In this document: positions 8,201 to 15,848 of the stretch, one piece after another | How positions within the stretch are numbered: position 1 is the stretch's first letter | Layout: each line of letters opens with the position of its first letter | Made by a program: the position numbers and the translations under genes | From: RBG-13-68-16 sp041494245 | GTDB taxonomy: Bacteria; Acidobacteriota; Thermoanaerobaculia; Thermoanaerobaculales; Thermoanaerobaculaceae | Reading direction: 5' to 3' | Length of the DNA stretch: 64,000 nt | NCBI GenBank assembly: GCA_041494245.1 | Contig: JBGQAK010000019.1 | Coordinates: 1 to 64,000 of the forward strand | The notes under the pieces: generated by a model | The model's input: only the letters and a program-made list of their open reading frames with translations | Told to the model about the DNA's origin: nothing | Databases searched by the model: none

Positions 8201-9226
8201 CTGCTTCTGCTCATCCCGGCGTTCTTCGTGGTGTGGCGCAACCTGCTCGCGCCTCCCGGACGCCCGCTCACGCGCGGGCAACGTCTCGCGATGGGCGTGG
8301 TCGCGGCAGGGCTTCTCCTGTCGTTGCTCGATCTGCCTGCGCTCGCCTCGCTCTCGCTGCGTCAGGCACCTTCGATCCGAACGTTCGCCCTCGCCCTGAC
8401 CGCCTTTGGGCTCGCGCTCACCCTCCACCGCGGGACACCCGGGCGGGCCAGGCTCCCGCTCCTGCTCTCGACCTTCGCCATGGCGCTGATCGCCGGCTGC
8501 GAGCTCGTGTTCGTGTGGGACCGCATGAACACGGTGTTCAAGTTCTACCTGGAGGCGTGGATCCTGCTCGGGCTCGCGAGCTCCCTGGTCCTCTTCGAGC
8601 TGTTCCAGCCCGTGGGGCACCCGAGTCGGTGGACGCTCCTCTGGCGGGGGGCCGCCTGCGCCGCGCTCGCGGTTGCCCTCTTCACCTCCCTCTCCGGAGC
8701 GGTCGGCGATCTCCGATTCCGGCACACCGGGGGCCCACGCTTCACCCTCGACGGCATGGCCTACCTGCAGGACCGCGCCCCGGAGGAGCTTGCGGCGCTG
8801 CGTTGGCTGAACCGGAACATCGCCGGCGTGCCGGTGCTCGTCGAGGCCTACGGCCCATCCTACCGGGAGTTCGGTCGGGTCAGCATGAACACCGGCCTGC
8901 CGGTCGTGCTCGGCTGGGACTACCACGTCTTCCAGCGCGGCCAGGCGTGGAGGGAGATCAACCGGCGCAAGGGCGACGTCGAGACCATCTACACCTCGTC
9001 CGACCGGGGCACCGTGGCGGCCGTCCTCTCGCGGTACCACGTCGCCCTGGTGTACGTGGGAGAGCCCGAGCGCAGGGCCTACGCCGGCGGCAACCTCGCG
9101 AACTTCAGGAGGTGGACAGAGCTGCTGACCCCCCGGTTCGAAAACCCGGGCGTGACGATCTTCGGCGTCAACGGTGTCTACCCCGGCGCGAAAGCGGTCT
9201 CGACTGCCGGGCAGACGGCACACTGA
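5270..9226 (+). CDS. Giant membrane glycosyltransferase: GT39-like domain fused to DUF2298 (YYY) domain
   Basis: A 1318-aa polytopic membrane protein. The N-terminal half (about 1-430) resembles PMT/GT39 glycosyltransferases, with an early acidic motif HPDERR in the first external loop (residues 37-42) and many helices. The C-terminal half (about 640-1310) is a DUF2298 (chlor_Arch_YYY) module, seen in EIFWGEKPMDFAFLN, PLWYTYFGHF and FPFWSFVFADLHAH. Such proteins are thought to transfer sugars from polyprenyl-phosphate donors outside the membrane; no substrate can be assigned. It follows the UbiA and DUF362 genes on the same strand with a 26-nt gap, which suggests one operon. No frameshift is visible through nearly 4 kb. 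Confidence 0.8.
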   Translation: MRERSTRFRWYLGGLLILALAVRLFGLDFDQWHWFHPDERRIAEAVSQLSFAPLQLNPHFFAYGSFPLYITRAATAVVTVLDPGLASYESAILVGRALSAIWGVATVALLALLGRRLYGEGVGLLAGLLLATTVLHVQNSHFATNDVALTFLVLLALACTVGIVERGRLRDFAGTGIAIGLAVATKFSALPLVLPLGVAALIRWRRERQLTRPMIGLGLAAGCALAAFAVAQPYALLDARTFLHDILEQGRMVRTAGLVPYTTQYVGVPKVLYDLREMVVWGMGPLLGVAALVGTARRVRWSSAGIPGADWVLLAWVVPCFALTASFDVKFLRYLLPIYPVLVLWGAAWLHAWAGRSRGGRWARATVAAGTAFYLLAFLSIYARPHAAVSASSWFYEHVPSGSRVLSQEWDEGFPLPLPGGDPRSYRVVAFPYYEADGPGKIARLANELAGSDVVVLQTKRIYGAVTRAPQKYPLTVNCFRLLFAGDLGYTLVKDVTSRPGLLGIELPDELADESFSVYDHPKAVIFRNTGRMSAAAIEGAIVHGLPSRPLTRNDLLLARAGSPLPPEGEAEGRVRSSLLATVLCVLLLELLGLAAYAVLKELLPPRAGLYALAKVIGVLLFAYVPWLAVSAAGLPFDQPLLLATALLLCGAGWLAYRRRREIPVPRAELIGTEGAVWLAFAFFLALRTLNPEIFWGEKPMDFAFLNTLYRSTTLPPPEPWFAGSPLWYTYFGHFTVVAVGKVLAIQPAVMFNLGIALTAALTAAALFSAGSVLGRSWRPGAIAAGLTLFAGNLAGVRELLVGRAINFDYFWAISRVIPDTINEFPFWSFVFADLHAHVLVLPTSVALLALVVLWVSRQAEPTPQRPRLAALTLLALCVLTLGAVTVTNGWSMPTAVALLLAVLGTDWLVRRTRGGTGRFLRTFAMGVVFPAGVIVGGALLAYRPFWRHFTPPASQWGLEVGPFARPGGVLTIFGVFLLLLIPAFFVVWRNLLAPPGRPLTRGQRLAMGVVAAGLLLSLLDLPALASLSLRQAPSIRTFALALTAFGLALTLHRGTPGRARLPLLLSTFAMALIAGCELVFVWDRMNTVFKFYLEAWILLGLASSLVLFELFQPVGHPSRWTLLWRGAACAALAVALFTSLSGAVGDLRFRHTGGPRFTLDGMAYLQDRAPEELAALRWLNRNIAGVPVLVEAYGPSYREFGRVSMNTGLPVVLGWDYHVFQRGQAWREINRRKGDVETIYTSSDRGTVAAVLSRYHVALVYVGEPERRAYAGGNLANFRRWTELLTPRFENPGVTIFGVNGVYPGAKAVSTAGQTAH

Positions 9227-9237
9227 GGCCCGTCCGG

Positions 9238-9775
9238 CGGACTCGCGGCGCCTTCCCTTCCACTGCGTGGAGCCTTTTGTTGTGCCGGTCCCGCGGGTGG
9301 CTTTGTGCGGCCTTGCGTCTCCCCAACGCGGCTCGCGCGTCCGGTGCCCGCGGGCTCCGGAGAGATTGGCCACCCGCGGCACCGGCGATTGAAGCCCCCC
9401 ACCCTTAGGCTAGAGGCATCAAAGCTGGAGCGGAAATGCTCGGGTGATAGGGGCGCTCAAGCAGGCCGGTGGCAGAGCGGGGGGGTGGGGGTGAAATCCG
9501 CCCCGCGGGCGATAGGAGCCATTCCGCCGGAGTGTGCGGACACCGAGCGGCCAGACCGGCGGGTGGAGACGCTGGCCCCGACCGAGATCCTTATACGAGG
9601 GAGGGGAACAGCGAGGCTCCGCACGCCGGTCTGTGCCAGCTCGGTCGCACGCGAAGGCGGGTCGGAGGGCTGCGCTCGATGCGCAGCCCGAGCGACTGCT
9701 CCCAGCCCGCGGGGCAAACAAGAAAGGGGCGCCACGCAGTGAAAGAAGAGGAGGGGCCGCGCACCCGTGGGGCAA
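9238..9775. repeat. Modular intergenic repeat, copy A
   Basis: This gene-free stretch (9227-9838) is occupied by a repeat whose reverse complement matches 32120-32830 closely over most of about 500 nt. Shared blocks include CCGCGGGCTGGGAGC (reverse strand, near 9700), a CGAGCGCAGCCCTCC block, CCACCCGCCGGTCTGGCCGC, GAGCATTTCCGCTC-like sequence near 9430-9445 and GATGCCTCTAGCC near 9410. One internal patch (about 9580-9620) differs between copies. Compared with copy B it lacks a block of about 100 nt. The edges carry short palindrome-like CACTGCGTGG and CCGCGGGTGG modules. No transposase is present, and the short ORFs here are not believed. Confidence 0.75.
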
Positions 9776-9838
9776 CGACCGAGCCGCAGGCGGTCCCAGG
9801 AAAAACCGAAAGCCTCGAACGAACCGGAACGAAGGAAG

Positions 9839-11755
9839 CTAGCTTGCGGGACGGCGGAGCCGCTGCGGCCCTGCGACGACCTGCGGGAAGAACGCCTTTG
9901 CGCGGCGCATGATCCCTTCCACGTCCAGGTCCAGGCGCGCGCGCAGGATCTCCTGCGTGCCTTGCGGCTGGTACTCGTCCGGGATGCCGAGACACTCGAC
10001 CGTCACGTCCGGCACCTTGAGCGTTGCCGCCGCCTCCATCACCGCCGACCCGAAGCCGCCCGCCAACGCGTTCTCCTCCACCGTCATCAGCCGAGCGCCG
10101 GGACGCAGCTGCGCCGAGAGCAGCTCGACGTCGAGAGGCTTGACGAAGCGGGCGTTGACCACCGTGAGATCGGGGCCGCCCTCGTTGGCCAGCCTCTGCG
10201 CCGCGTTCAGCGCGTCGGTGGCCATGGTGCCGATCGCCCACACCAGGCCGTCCTTGCCGCTCCGCAGCACCTCTGCCTTTCCGATCGGCAGCGGGCGCGG
10301 CGGGCCCTCCATGGGAGCGCCGTAGCCGTTGCCGCGCGGGTAGCGGAGCGCCGAGGCGCGGTTGTGCGCCAGCGCGGTGGCGAGCATGTGTCGCAGCTCG
10401 TCCTCGTCCTTCGGCGCCATCACCAGGATCTCGGGGTAGACGCGCAGGTAAGAGAGATCGAACGCCCCGTGGTGCGTCGGTCCGTCGGCACCCACCAACC
10501 CGCCCCGGTCCAGGGCGAAAACCACCGGGAGGTGCATGAGGCAGACGTCGTGGAAGATCTGGTCGTACGCCCGCTGCAGGAACGTGGAGTAGATCGCCAC
10601 CACCGGGCGCAGCCCGCGGGTGGCGAGGCCGGCCGCGAACGTGACCGCGTGCTGCTCGCAGATCCCCACGTCGAAGAAGCGCTCGGGAATCTCCTTGGCG
10701 AAGTGATCGAGACCGGTGCCCTCGGGCATCGCGGCGGTGATGGCCACGATGCGCGGGTCCTTCTTCGCGAGGTCGGTCAGGGTCTGGGCGAACACCTTGG
10801 TGTAGGACGGAGGACCCGGCTTCTTCTTGGCGACCTCGCCCGTCTCCGCCGAGAACGGCGTGGCGCCGTGCCAGAAGACGGGGTCGGCCTCGGCGGGCTC
10901 CCACCCCTTGCCCTTGCGTGTGACCACGTGGACGAGCACCGGGTGCAGGCTCTCCTTGTACTCCCGCAACGTGGCGAGCAGCTGCGGGATCGAGTGGCCG
11001 TTGATCGGCCCCACGTACTTGAAGCCCAGCTCCTCGAACAGGAGCCCGGGAACGACGAGCTGCTTGGCCATCTGCTCGGCCTGCTTGGCGAGCTTGAGCA
11101 TGCCCTCGCCGACCTTGGGGATGGAGAGCAGGAAGCGCTCGACCTCGTCCTTCAGGCGCCGGTAGGGCTGGCCGTGGATGATGCGGTTGAGGTAGCCCTG
11201 CATCGCCCCCACGTTGGGCGAGATCGACATCTCGTTGTCGTTGAGGATGATCATGAGCCTGCGGCCGAGGTAACCGGCCTGGTTGAGGCCTTCCATCGCC
11301 ATTCCGCCGGTCAGGCCGCCGTCGCCGATGACCGCGACCACGTGGTAGTCCTCGCCCTTGAGGTCGCGCGCCACGGCCATGCCCAGCGCCGCCGAGATCG
11401 AGGTCGACGCGTGACCCGCGTTGAAGGCGTCGTACTCGCTCTCCTCGCGCTTGAGGAAACCCGAGATTCCGCCGTAGGTGCGCAGCGTGTGGAACCGGTC
11501 GCGCCGTCCGGTGATCACCTTGTGCGGGTAGCACTGATGGCCCACGTCCCACACCAGCAGGTCGCGCGGCGTGTCGAAGACGTAGTGCAGGGCAAGGGTC
11601 AGCTCGAGCGCCCCGAGGCCGGAAGCCAGGTGCCCCCCCGTCTGGCTGACCGACGAGACGAGGAAGCGGCGCAGCTCCTCTGCCAGCTCCGGGAGCTCCT
11701 CCGCCGGCAACCGGCGCAGGTCGGCCGGGCTCGCGATCTTCTCCAGCAGCGCCAT
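9839..11755 (-). CDS. dxs: 1-deoxy-D-xylulose-5-phosphate synthase
   Basis: A 638-aa, full-length enzyme that condenses pyruvate and glyceraldehyde 3-phosphate to DXP with thiamine diphosphate, the first step of the MEP isoprenoid pathway. The TPP-binding motif IGDGGLTGGMAMEGLN lies near residues 142-157. The transketolase pyrimidine domain (ICEQHAVTFAAGLATRG) and C-terminal domain are both intact. The start is ATG at 11755, preceded by AGGAGACAC. It lies 7 nt downstream of the prenyl synthase stop, so the MEP entry enzyme and the prenyl-chain enzyme share an operon. ispE of the same pathway lies far away at 54.6 kb. Confidence 0.97.
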   Translation of the reverse strand: MALLEKIASPADLRRLPAEELPELAEELRRFLVSSVSQTGGHLASGLGALELTLALHYVFDTPRDLLVWDVGHQCYPHKVITGRRDRFHTLRTYGGISGFLKREESEYDAFNAGHASTSISAALGMAVARDLKGEDYHVVAVIGDGGLTGGMAMEGLNQAGYLGRRLMIILNDNEMSISPNVGAMQGYLNRIIHGQPYRRLKDEVERFLLSIPKVGEGMLKLAKQAEQMAKQLVVPGLLFEELGFKYVGPINGHSIPQLLATLREYKESLHPVLVHVVTRKGKGWEPAEADPVFWHGATPFSAETGEVAKKKPGPPSYTKVFAQTLTDLAKKDPRIVAITAAMPEGTGLDHFAKEIPERFFDVGICEQHAVTFAAGLATRGLRPVVAIYSTFLQRAYDQIFHDVCLMHLPVVFALDRGGLVGADGPTHHGAFDLSYLRVYPEILVMAPKDEDELRHMLATALAHNRASALRYPRGNGYGAPMEGPPRPLPIGKAEVLRSGKDGLVWAIGTMATDALNAAQRLANEGGPDLTVVNARFVKPLDVELLSAQLRPGARLMTVEENALAGGFGSAVMEAAATLKVPDVTVECLGIPDEYQPQGTQEILRARLDLDVEGIMRRAKAFFPQVVAGPQRLRRPAS

Positions 11756-11762
11756 GTGTCTC

Positions 11763-12656
11763 CTACCGGTCCCGGCGGGCCACGTAGCTCACCATGGCGC
11801 CCAGGGTCCCGCCGCTCCCCTCGAGCCCCTCGGCCTCGAGCACCAGCGAGCGCGAGAGCGCCTCGAGCTCGCGGTTGGCGGCATCAAGGCCGTACACCGC
11901 CGGGTACGTGAGCTTCCCCGCCGCGGCGTCCTTCCCCGGGCTCTTCCCGAGGCTCTCCGCCGAACCGGTGACGTCAAGGATATCATCCGCGATCTGGAAC
12001 AGGAGGCCCAGGCGCGTGCCGAAATCTGCGAACACCCGCCGGCGCGCGCCGTCGAGCCCGGCGAGCAGCGCCCCAAGCTCGACAGCGGCCCCGATCAGGG
12101 CGCCGGTCTTGGCGCGGTGGATGCGGTCGAGCCGGGCCGCGTCGGGCGCTCCGCCGGTTGCCTCCAGGTCCTCCACCTGCCCTCCGACCATGCCCTTCGA
12201 GCCGATCGCCTCCGCCACAAGCCGGCACGCCTCCGCGCGCTGCCCCGCGAACGGCTCCCCCGCGGGGAAGCGCCCAAGGACCGCGAACGCCTCGGTGAGC
12301 AGCGCATCGCCCGCGAGAATCGCCAGCGGCTCGTCGTAGGCCACGTGTACCGTGGGACGGCCGCGCCGCAGGGAGTCGTTGTCGAGCGCAGGTAGGTCGT
12401 CGTGGACCAGGGAGTAGGTGTGCACCAGCTCCAGGGCGCACGCCGCTTCAATTACGACCTCGGGGTCGCCGCCGGCCGCCTGGGACGAGGCGCGCACGAG
12501 AACCGGCCTCACGCGTTTGCCGCCGCCGAACACCGCGTAGCGCATCGCCCCGTGCAGCCGCGCGGGCCAAGCGTCGGCCGGCGGGAGCAGGCGGTCGAGG
12601 GCGGCGTCGATGCGCTCCCTCTCCTGAGCCAGGAACACCTTCAGCTTCACCGTCAA
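11763..12656 (-). CDS. ispA: Farnesyl/geranylgeranyl diphosphate synthase (short-chain trans-prenyl synthase)
   Basis: The protein is 297 aa. It condenses IPP with allylic diphosphates. The first Asp-rich motif is VHDDLPALDND and the second is FQIADDILD, both intact. The GGGKRVRP segment binds IPP. Two bases in the four-residue insert of the first motif (DDLPALD) fit the bacterial IspA type, giving C15 and possibly C20 products. The start is TTG at 12656 or GTG at 12650; the first overlaps the xseB stop. The order xseA-xseB-ispA-dxs is a widely conserved operon. Confidence 0.93.
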   Translation of the reverse strand: MTVKLKVFLAQERERIDAALDRLLPPADAWPARLHGAMRYAVFGGGKRVRPVLVRASSQAAGGDPEVVIEAACALELVHTYSLVHDDLPALDNDSLRRGRPTVHVAYDEPLAILAGDALLTEAFAVLGRFPAGEPFAGQRAEACRLVAEAIGSKGMVGGQVEDLEATGGAPDAARLDRIHRAKTGALIGAAVELGALLAGLDGARRRVFADFGTRLGLLFQIADDILDVTGSAESLGKSPGKDAAAGKLTYPAVYGLDAANRELEALSRSLVLEAEGLEGSGGTLGAMVSYVARRDR

Positions 12657-12889
12657 CCTTCCTCGGGTGTGAACGGGGCGGTCTTGGGCTCCTCACCCTC
12701 GGCGGCCTCGGCGAGGAGCTGCTCGACGCGCCGCTCCACGCCCTCGAGCTGCGTGCGGCAGCGCTTGGCCAGCCTCACGCCGCGTTCGAAGAGCTTGAGC
12801 GCCTCCTCAAGGCCCACGCCCTCGTCCTCGAGCTTCGCAACGACCTCCTCAAGCTCGGCCAGCGCCTGCTCGAACGATTCCTTCGTCAT
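12653..12889 (-). CDS. xseB: Exodeoxyribonuclease VII small subunit
   Basis: A 78-aa small subunit. Exo VII degrades single-stranded DNA from both ends into oligonucleotides, with several XseB chains per XseA. The conserved core FEQALAELEEVVAKLEDEGVGLEEALKLFERG is plain and predicts a helical coiled-coil pair. ATG at 12889 overlaps the xseA stop by 4 nt (ATGA), so subunit synthesis is coupled. The C-terminal tail is acidic and variable. Confidence 0.95.
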   Translation of the reverse strand: MTKESFEQALAELEEVVAKLEDEGVGLEEALKLFERGVRLAKRCRTQLEGVERRVEQLLAEAAEGEEPKTAPFTPEEG

Positions 12890-14355
12890 GGCTCCTCCGT
12901 GGTTGAACCGGGTTCCGGGTCCCGGGGTCCGGGGCCCGAGCGACGCTCGGGTGTGTGCACGCGAGGCCGGACATCGGAACCGGACCCCCGCTTTCCGGTG
13001 CCCGGCTCTTCAAATAGCGATCCCTGCTCGCCCTGGCGGCCGAGCACGAGCGAGCGCACCCGCCCGCGCGCCAGCGTCGTCTCGATGCGCTCGCCGCTCA
13101 GCACCTGCGAGGCGTCGCGCAGCGGGCGCGCCTCTCCGTCGCGGGTCGTGATCGAGTACCCTCGCTCCAGCACCGCCCTCGGCGAGAGCGCGCCGAGCGC
13201 GCGCTCGAGCGCCGCCAGCCCGAGCCGCCGCCGCCCCAGGAGCGAGCGCAGCCGCTCGCCGGCCACCGACATCCGGACCGTGACCAGCTCGCGTAGGCGC
13301 GGCGCACCGATCCGCACGGGCCAGTGGTAGAGGCGCGAGGTGGCGCCGTCCACGCGCCGGTGGCGCTCTCCCACGAGCGAGCGCAGGAGCTGGGGCAGCG
13401 CCTCCAGGCGGCGCAACCGCTGGTCCAACTCACGCAGGTGCGACGGCAGCCGCGCGAGCCCCCGGGCCCCCTCCAGAGCCTGCAGGCGCAGGCGCGCAAG
13501 GTCCCGCTTCCGGCCGAAGAGCGCGGCCAGCGCCTGGCGCGCCGCGTCCACCCGCCGCGCCTGCTCCTCGAGGCGCGCGACCACCATCTCGGCAGCCTGC
13601 GTCGGGGTGGCCGCACGCACGTCGGCGACGAAGTCAGCGATCGTGGAGTCCACCTCGTGCCCCACGCCGCTCACCACCGGGACCTCGCACGCCGCGATCG
13701 CCCGCGCCACGATCTCTTCGTTGAACGCCCACAGGTCCTCGAGGGAGCCCCCGCCGCGCACCACCAGCACGACGTCCGCCAGGCCCGAGCGGCCCAGGTA
13801 GCGCACCGCGCGGGCGATCTCCCCCTCGGCGCCCTTTCCCTGCACCCGCACGGGTGCGAGTAGCACCGAGAGGTGCTCCCAGCGCGAGAGCACCTTGAGA
13901 ACGTCGCGCACGGCGGCGCCGCTCGCCGAGGTGACCAGGCCGATCCGTTGGGGCAGCGGGGGAAGCGGCCGCTTGCGCTCGGGGGCGAAGAGCCCCTCGG
14001 CTGCGAGCTTGGCCTTGAGCTGCTCGAAGGCGAGCTGCAGCTCCCCGATCCCCTGGGGCGTCACCTCGCTGACGATGAGCTGCAGGCTGCCGCGCTGCGC
14101 GTAGACCTCGAGGTTGCCGCGCAGGAGCACGGCCAGGCCATCGGTGAGCTTGAAGCGGAGGCGGTCCGCGCGCTGTGCCCACATCGCGCACGAGAGCTGG
14201 CCCTCCGTGTCCTTGACCTGGAAGTAGCGATGCCCGGAAGCCGCCACCTTGACGCCGGACAGCTCCCCCTTGACCCACACCTCCCCGAAGCCGCCAGCGA
14301 GCGCCGCGTTGACCTCGCGGATCAGCTCGCCGACCCCCCAGACGCGGGCGCTCAC
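12886..14355 (-). CDS. xseA: Exodeoxyribonuclease VII large subunit
   Basis: A 489-aa catalytic subunit. The N-terminal OB-fold (VWGVGELIREVNAAL, WVKGELSG, HRYFQVKD) is followed by the nuclease core (RIGLVTSASGAAVRDVL, VVRGGGSLEDLWAFNEE, PVVSGVGHEVDSTIADFVAD) and a long coiled coil. GTG at 14355 is chosen because it follows a GAGGAGGG site, starts the OB-fold and overlaps the upstream stop as GTGA; a longer open frame upstream is spurious. The last 40 or so residues (Pro/Gly/Arg/Glu-rich) come from a low-complexity GGTCCGGGGCCCGAG-type stretch at 12895-12990. They look like a repeat that was read into the gene end. Confidence 0.95.
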   Translation of the reverse strand: MSARVWGVGELIREVNAALAGGFGEVWVKGELSGVKVAASGHRYFQVKDTEGQLSCAMWAQRADRLRFKLTDGLAVLLRGNLEVYAQRGSLQLIVSEVTPQGIGELQLAFEQLKAKLAAEGLFAPERKRPLPPLPQRIGLVTSASGAAVRDVLKVLSRWEHLSVLLAPVRVQGKGAEGEIARAVRYLGRSGLADVVLVVRGGGSLEDLWAFNEEIVARAIAACEVPVVSGVGHEVDSTIADFVADVRAATPTQAAEMVVARLEEQARRVDAARQALAALFGRKRDLARLRLQALEGARGLARLPSHLRELDQRLRRLEALPQLLRSLVGERHRRVDGATSRLYHWPVRIGAPRLRELVTVRMSVAGERLRSLLGRRRLGLAALERALGALSPRAVLERGYSITTRDGEARPLRDASQVLSGERIETTLARGRVRSLVLGRQGEQGSLFEEPGTGKRGSGSDVRPRVHTPERRSGPGPRDPEPGSTTEEP

Positions 14356-15518
14356 GAGCCCTCCTCCGCGAGGCCGACCCCGGCGCCCATCAGCACCAGC
14401 GTCGGGTACTGGATCACGGCGAACCAGAAGTTGTACTCGAAGAACCCCGCCACGGTGATCGCGAGCACCGCGGTGAGGGTCGCACCCACCGCGGCACGCT
14501 GCTCCCCCACGAGGCGTGGCAGGGCGCGCCAGGTCACCGCGAAGAACGCCCCGATGAACCACAAGTAGGCGACAAGCGCAGGAAGCCCGCGCTCCGCCGC
14601 GATCTGCACGACGTTGTTGTGGAGGTGGGGCACGCGCCACCGGGGGGCGTCGTCCCGCCGATAGAGGGGGTACAGGCGATCCACCATCGCGAGCCCGACC
14701 CCCGTGATCGGGTAGTCCCTCACCATCTCCAGTCCGGAGATGGTCATGCAGACGCGGTCGTAGTTGGCCGTCTGCCGCAGGTCGAAGATCGAGATCACCC
14801 GGTCCAGAACCGCCCTCGGGAACACCAGCCAGATCGCCAGGGCGGCCACCGGGTAGAGCAGGAGCAGGCGGCGGTGCCACACCGCCGCGAGCAGCAGCAG
14901 CCCGGCGGTGAGCCCCACCCAGGCGTTGCGCGTGTACGACAGGAGCAACGCGACCGGCCCGAGGATGGCGGGCGGCACGAGCAGCCACAGCCTGCGGCGC
15001 GGGTTCAGGAGCAGATCGGCCAGCACCACGGACGAGCCCAGCAGCACCCACCCCGCGAACAGCATGTAGTGGGAGAGCGGCCCCTGGATCCGGTGCTCGA
15101 GATCCCTCGCCCCCAGCAGGTACTGCGCGATCCCCCAGACGGCCAGCACCGTGGTGATCACGGCGAACGACGCAACGAGCCGCCGCCACCACACCTCGTC
15201 CACGAGGGCGGCCGCGAGCGGGACCAGCAGGAGCACCAGCAGCCGGGGCAGCTTGTCAGCGCTCTCGAGCGGATCGAGGGAAAAGACCACCGAGACGAGC
15301 GAGGCGACCGTGAAGAGCACCAGCGGCGGCAGCAGCGGTTTCGCCAGCGGGCGCCCGCGCAGCGCGCCGAGGCGCCACGCGCGCCAGGAGGCAAACCCGG
15401 CGACCACGAGAAACGGGTTGGCGATGCCCAGCCGCGGCGAGGTGGCGGCGGCCGCCACTATCGCGCCTGCGGCCAGCGCGCGGGCCCGCCGTGCGCGGTC
15501 GGGGTTCTCCTCCGGCAA
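14352..15518 (-). CDS. O-antigen ligase / Wzy_C family membrane protein
   Basis: The protein is 388 aa with about ten to twelve membrane helices. The Wzy_C-type signature is present: LLSYTRNAWVGL in the central region, ITGVGLAM, then a periplasmic HLHNNVVQIAAERG loop with the conserved His-Asn pair. These proteins join polyprenyl-linked glycans to lipid A-core or polymerise them in the periplasm. It overlaps xseA by 4 nt and lies 6 nt after the Trm112-like gene, so it is transcribed with nuclease genes, presumably by chance of packing. Ligase and polymerase functions cannot be separated by sequence alone. Confidence 0.82.
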   Translation of the reverse strand: MPEENPDRARRARALAAGAIVAAAATSPRLGIANPFLVVAGFASWRAWRLGALRGRPLAKPLLPPLVLFTVASLVSVVFSLDPLESADKLPRLLVLLLVPLAAALVDEVWWRRLVASFAVITTVLAVWGIAQYLLGARDLEHRIQGPLSHYMLFAGWVLLGSSVVLADLLLNPRRRLWLLVPPAILGPVALLLSYTRNAWVGLTAGLLLLAAVWHRRLLLLYPVAALAIWLVFPRAVLDRVISIFDLRQTANYDRVCMTISGLEMVRDYPITGVGLAMVDRLYPLYRRDDAPRWRVPHLHNNVVQIAAERGLPALVAYLWFIGAFFAVTWRALPRLVGEQRAAVGATLTAVLAITVAGFFEYNFWFAVIQYPTLVLMGAGVGLAEEGS

Positions 15519-15524
15519 TGGCCC

Positions 15525-15767
15525 TCACCCCCCGGCGGGGAGCGCCTCATCCACCAGCATCACCGGGATGTCGCTCACGATCGGGTAGACCTTGCGGCAG
15601 CTCGTGCAGCGCAAACCCTCGTGGACCTCCGGCACCTCGTCCCGGAACTTCTCGCGGTAGCGCTCGACCAGCATGGCGCAGGTGTCCGGCGGCAGGGGCG
15701 TCAGTTCCACGTCGGCCTTGCACGTCGGGCAGACGAGGATCTCCAACAGTTGCGGGTCAACCGCCAT
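15525..15767 (-). CDS. Trm112-family zinc-ribbon protein
   Basis: An 80-aa protein of the Trm112/YcaR type. Cysteine pairs at LVCPTCKADVEL and LRCTSCRKVYPI form a small zinc ribbon; the C-terminal YPIVSDIPVMLVDEA is the family hallmark. In other organisms the fold activates methyltransferases; bacterial members often sit beside glycosyltransferase or LPS genes, as here. ATG at 15767 has a GGAGGTTGCC ribosome-binding site. The open frame continues upstream but without recognisable protein. Confidence 0.9.
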   Translation of the reverse strand: MAVDPQLLEILVCPTCKADVELTPLPPDTCAMLVERYREKFRDEVPEVHEGLRCTSCRKVYPIVSDIPVMLVDEALPAGG

Positions 15768-15848
15768 GGCAACCTCCGCCGGAATGCTACCACGCTGGAA
15801 CAGGGTGCAGGGCTTGCGCCGCACAGCCCGCCGTTGCACGATGCACGG

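Noticed and set aside
5935..9408. A 1157-aa open frame on the plus strand
   Set aside because: It overlaps the GT39/DUF2298 gene in another frame, is rich in Arg/Pro/Ala and has no domain. It is a by-product of high GC.
9238..9775. Insertion sequence in the repeat region
   Set aside because: No transposase frame or clear terminal inverted repeats with target duplication; copies differ by blocks.
14356..15192. An upstream extension of the xseA frame (768-aa reading frame)
   Set aside because: It is read antisense-like through the O-antigen ligase gene in another frame. XseA homology begins at GTG 14355, which has a good ribosome-binding site.
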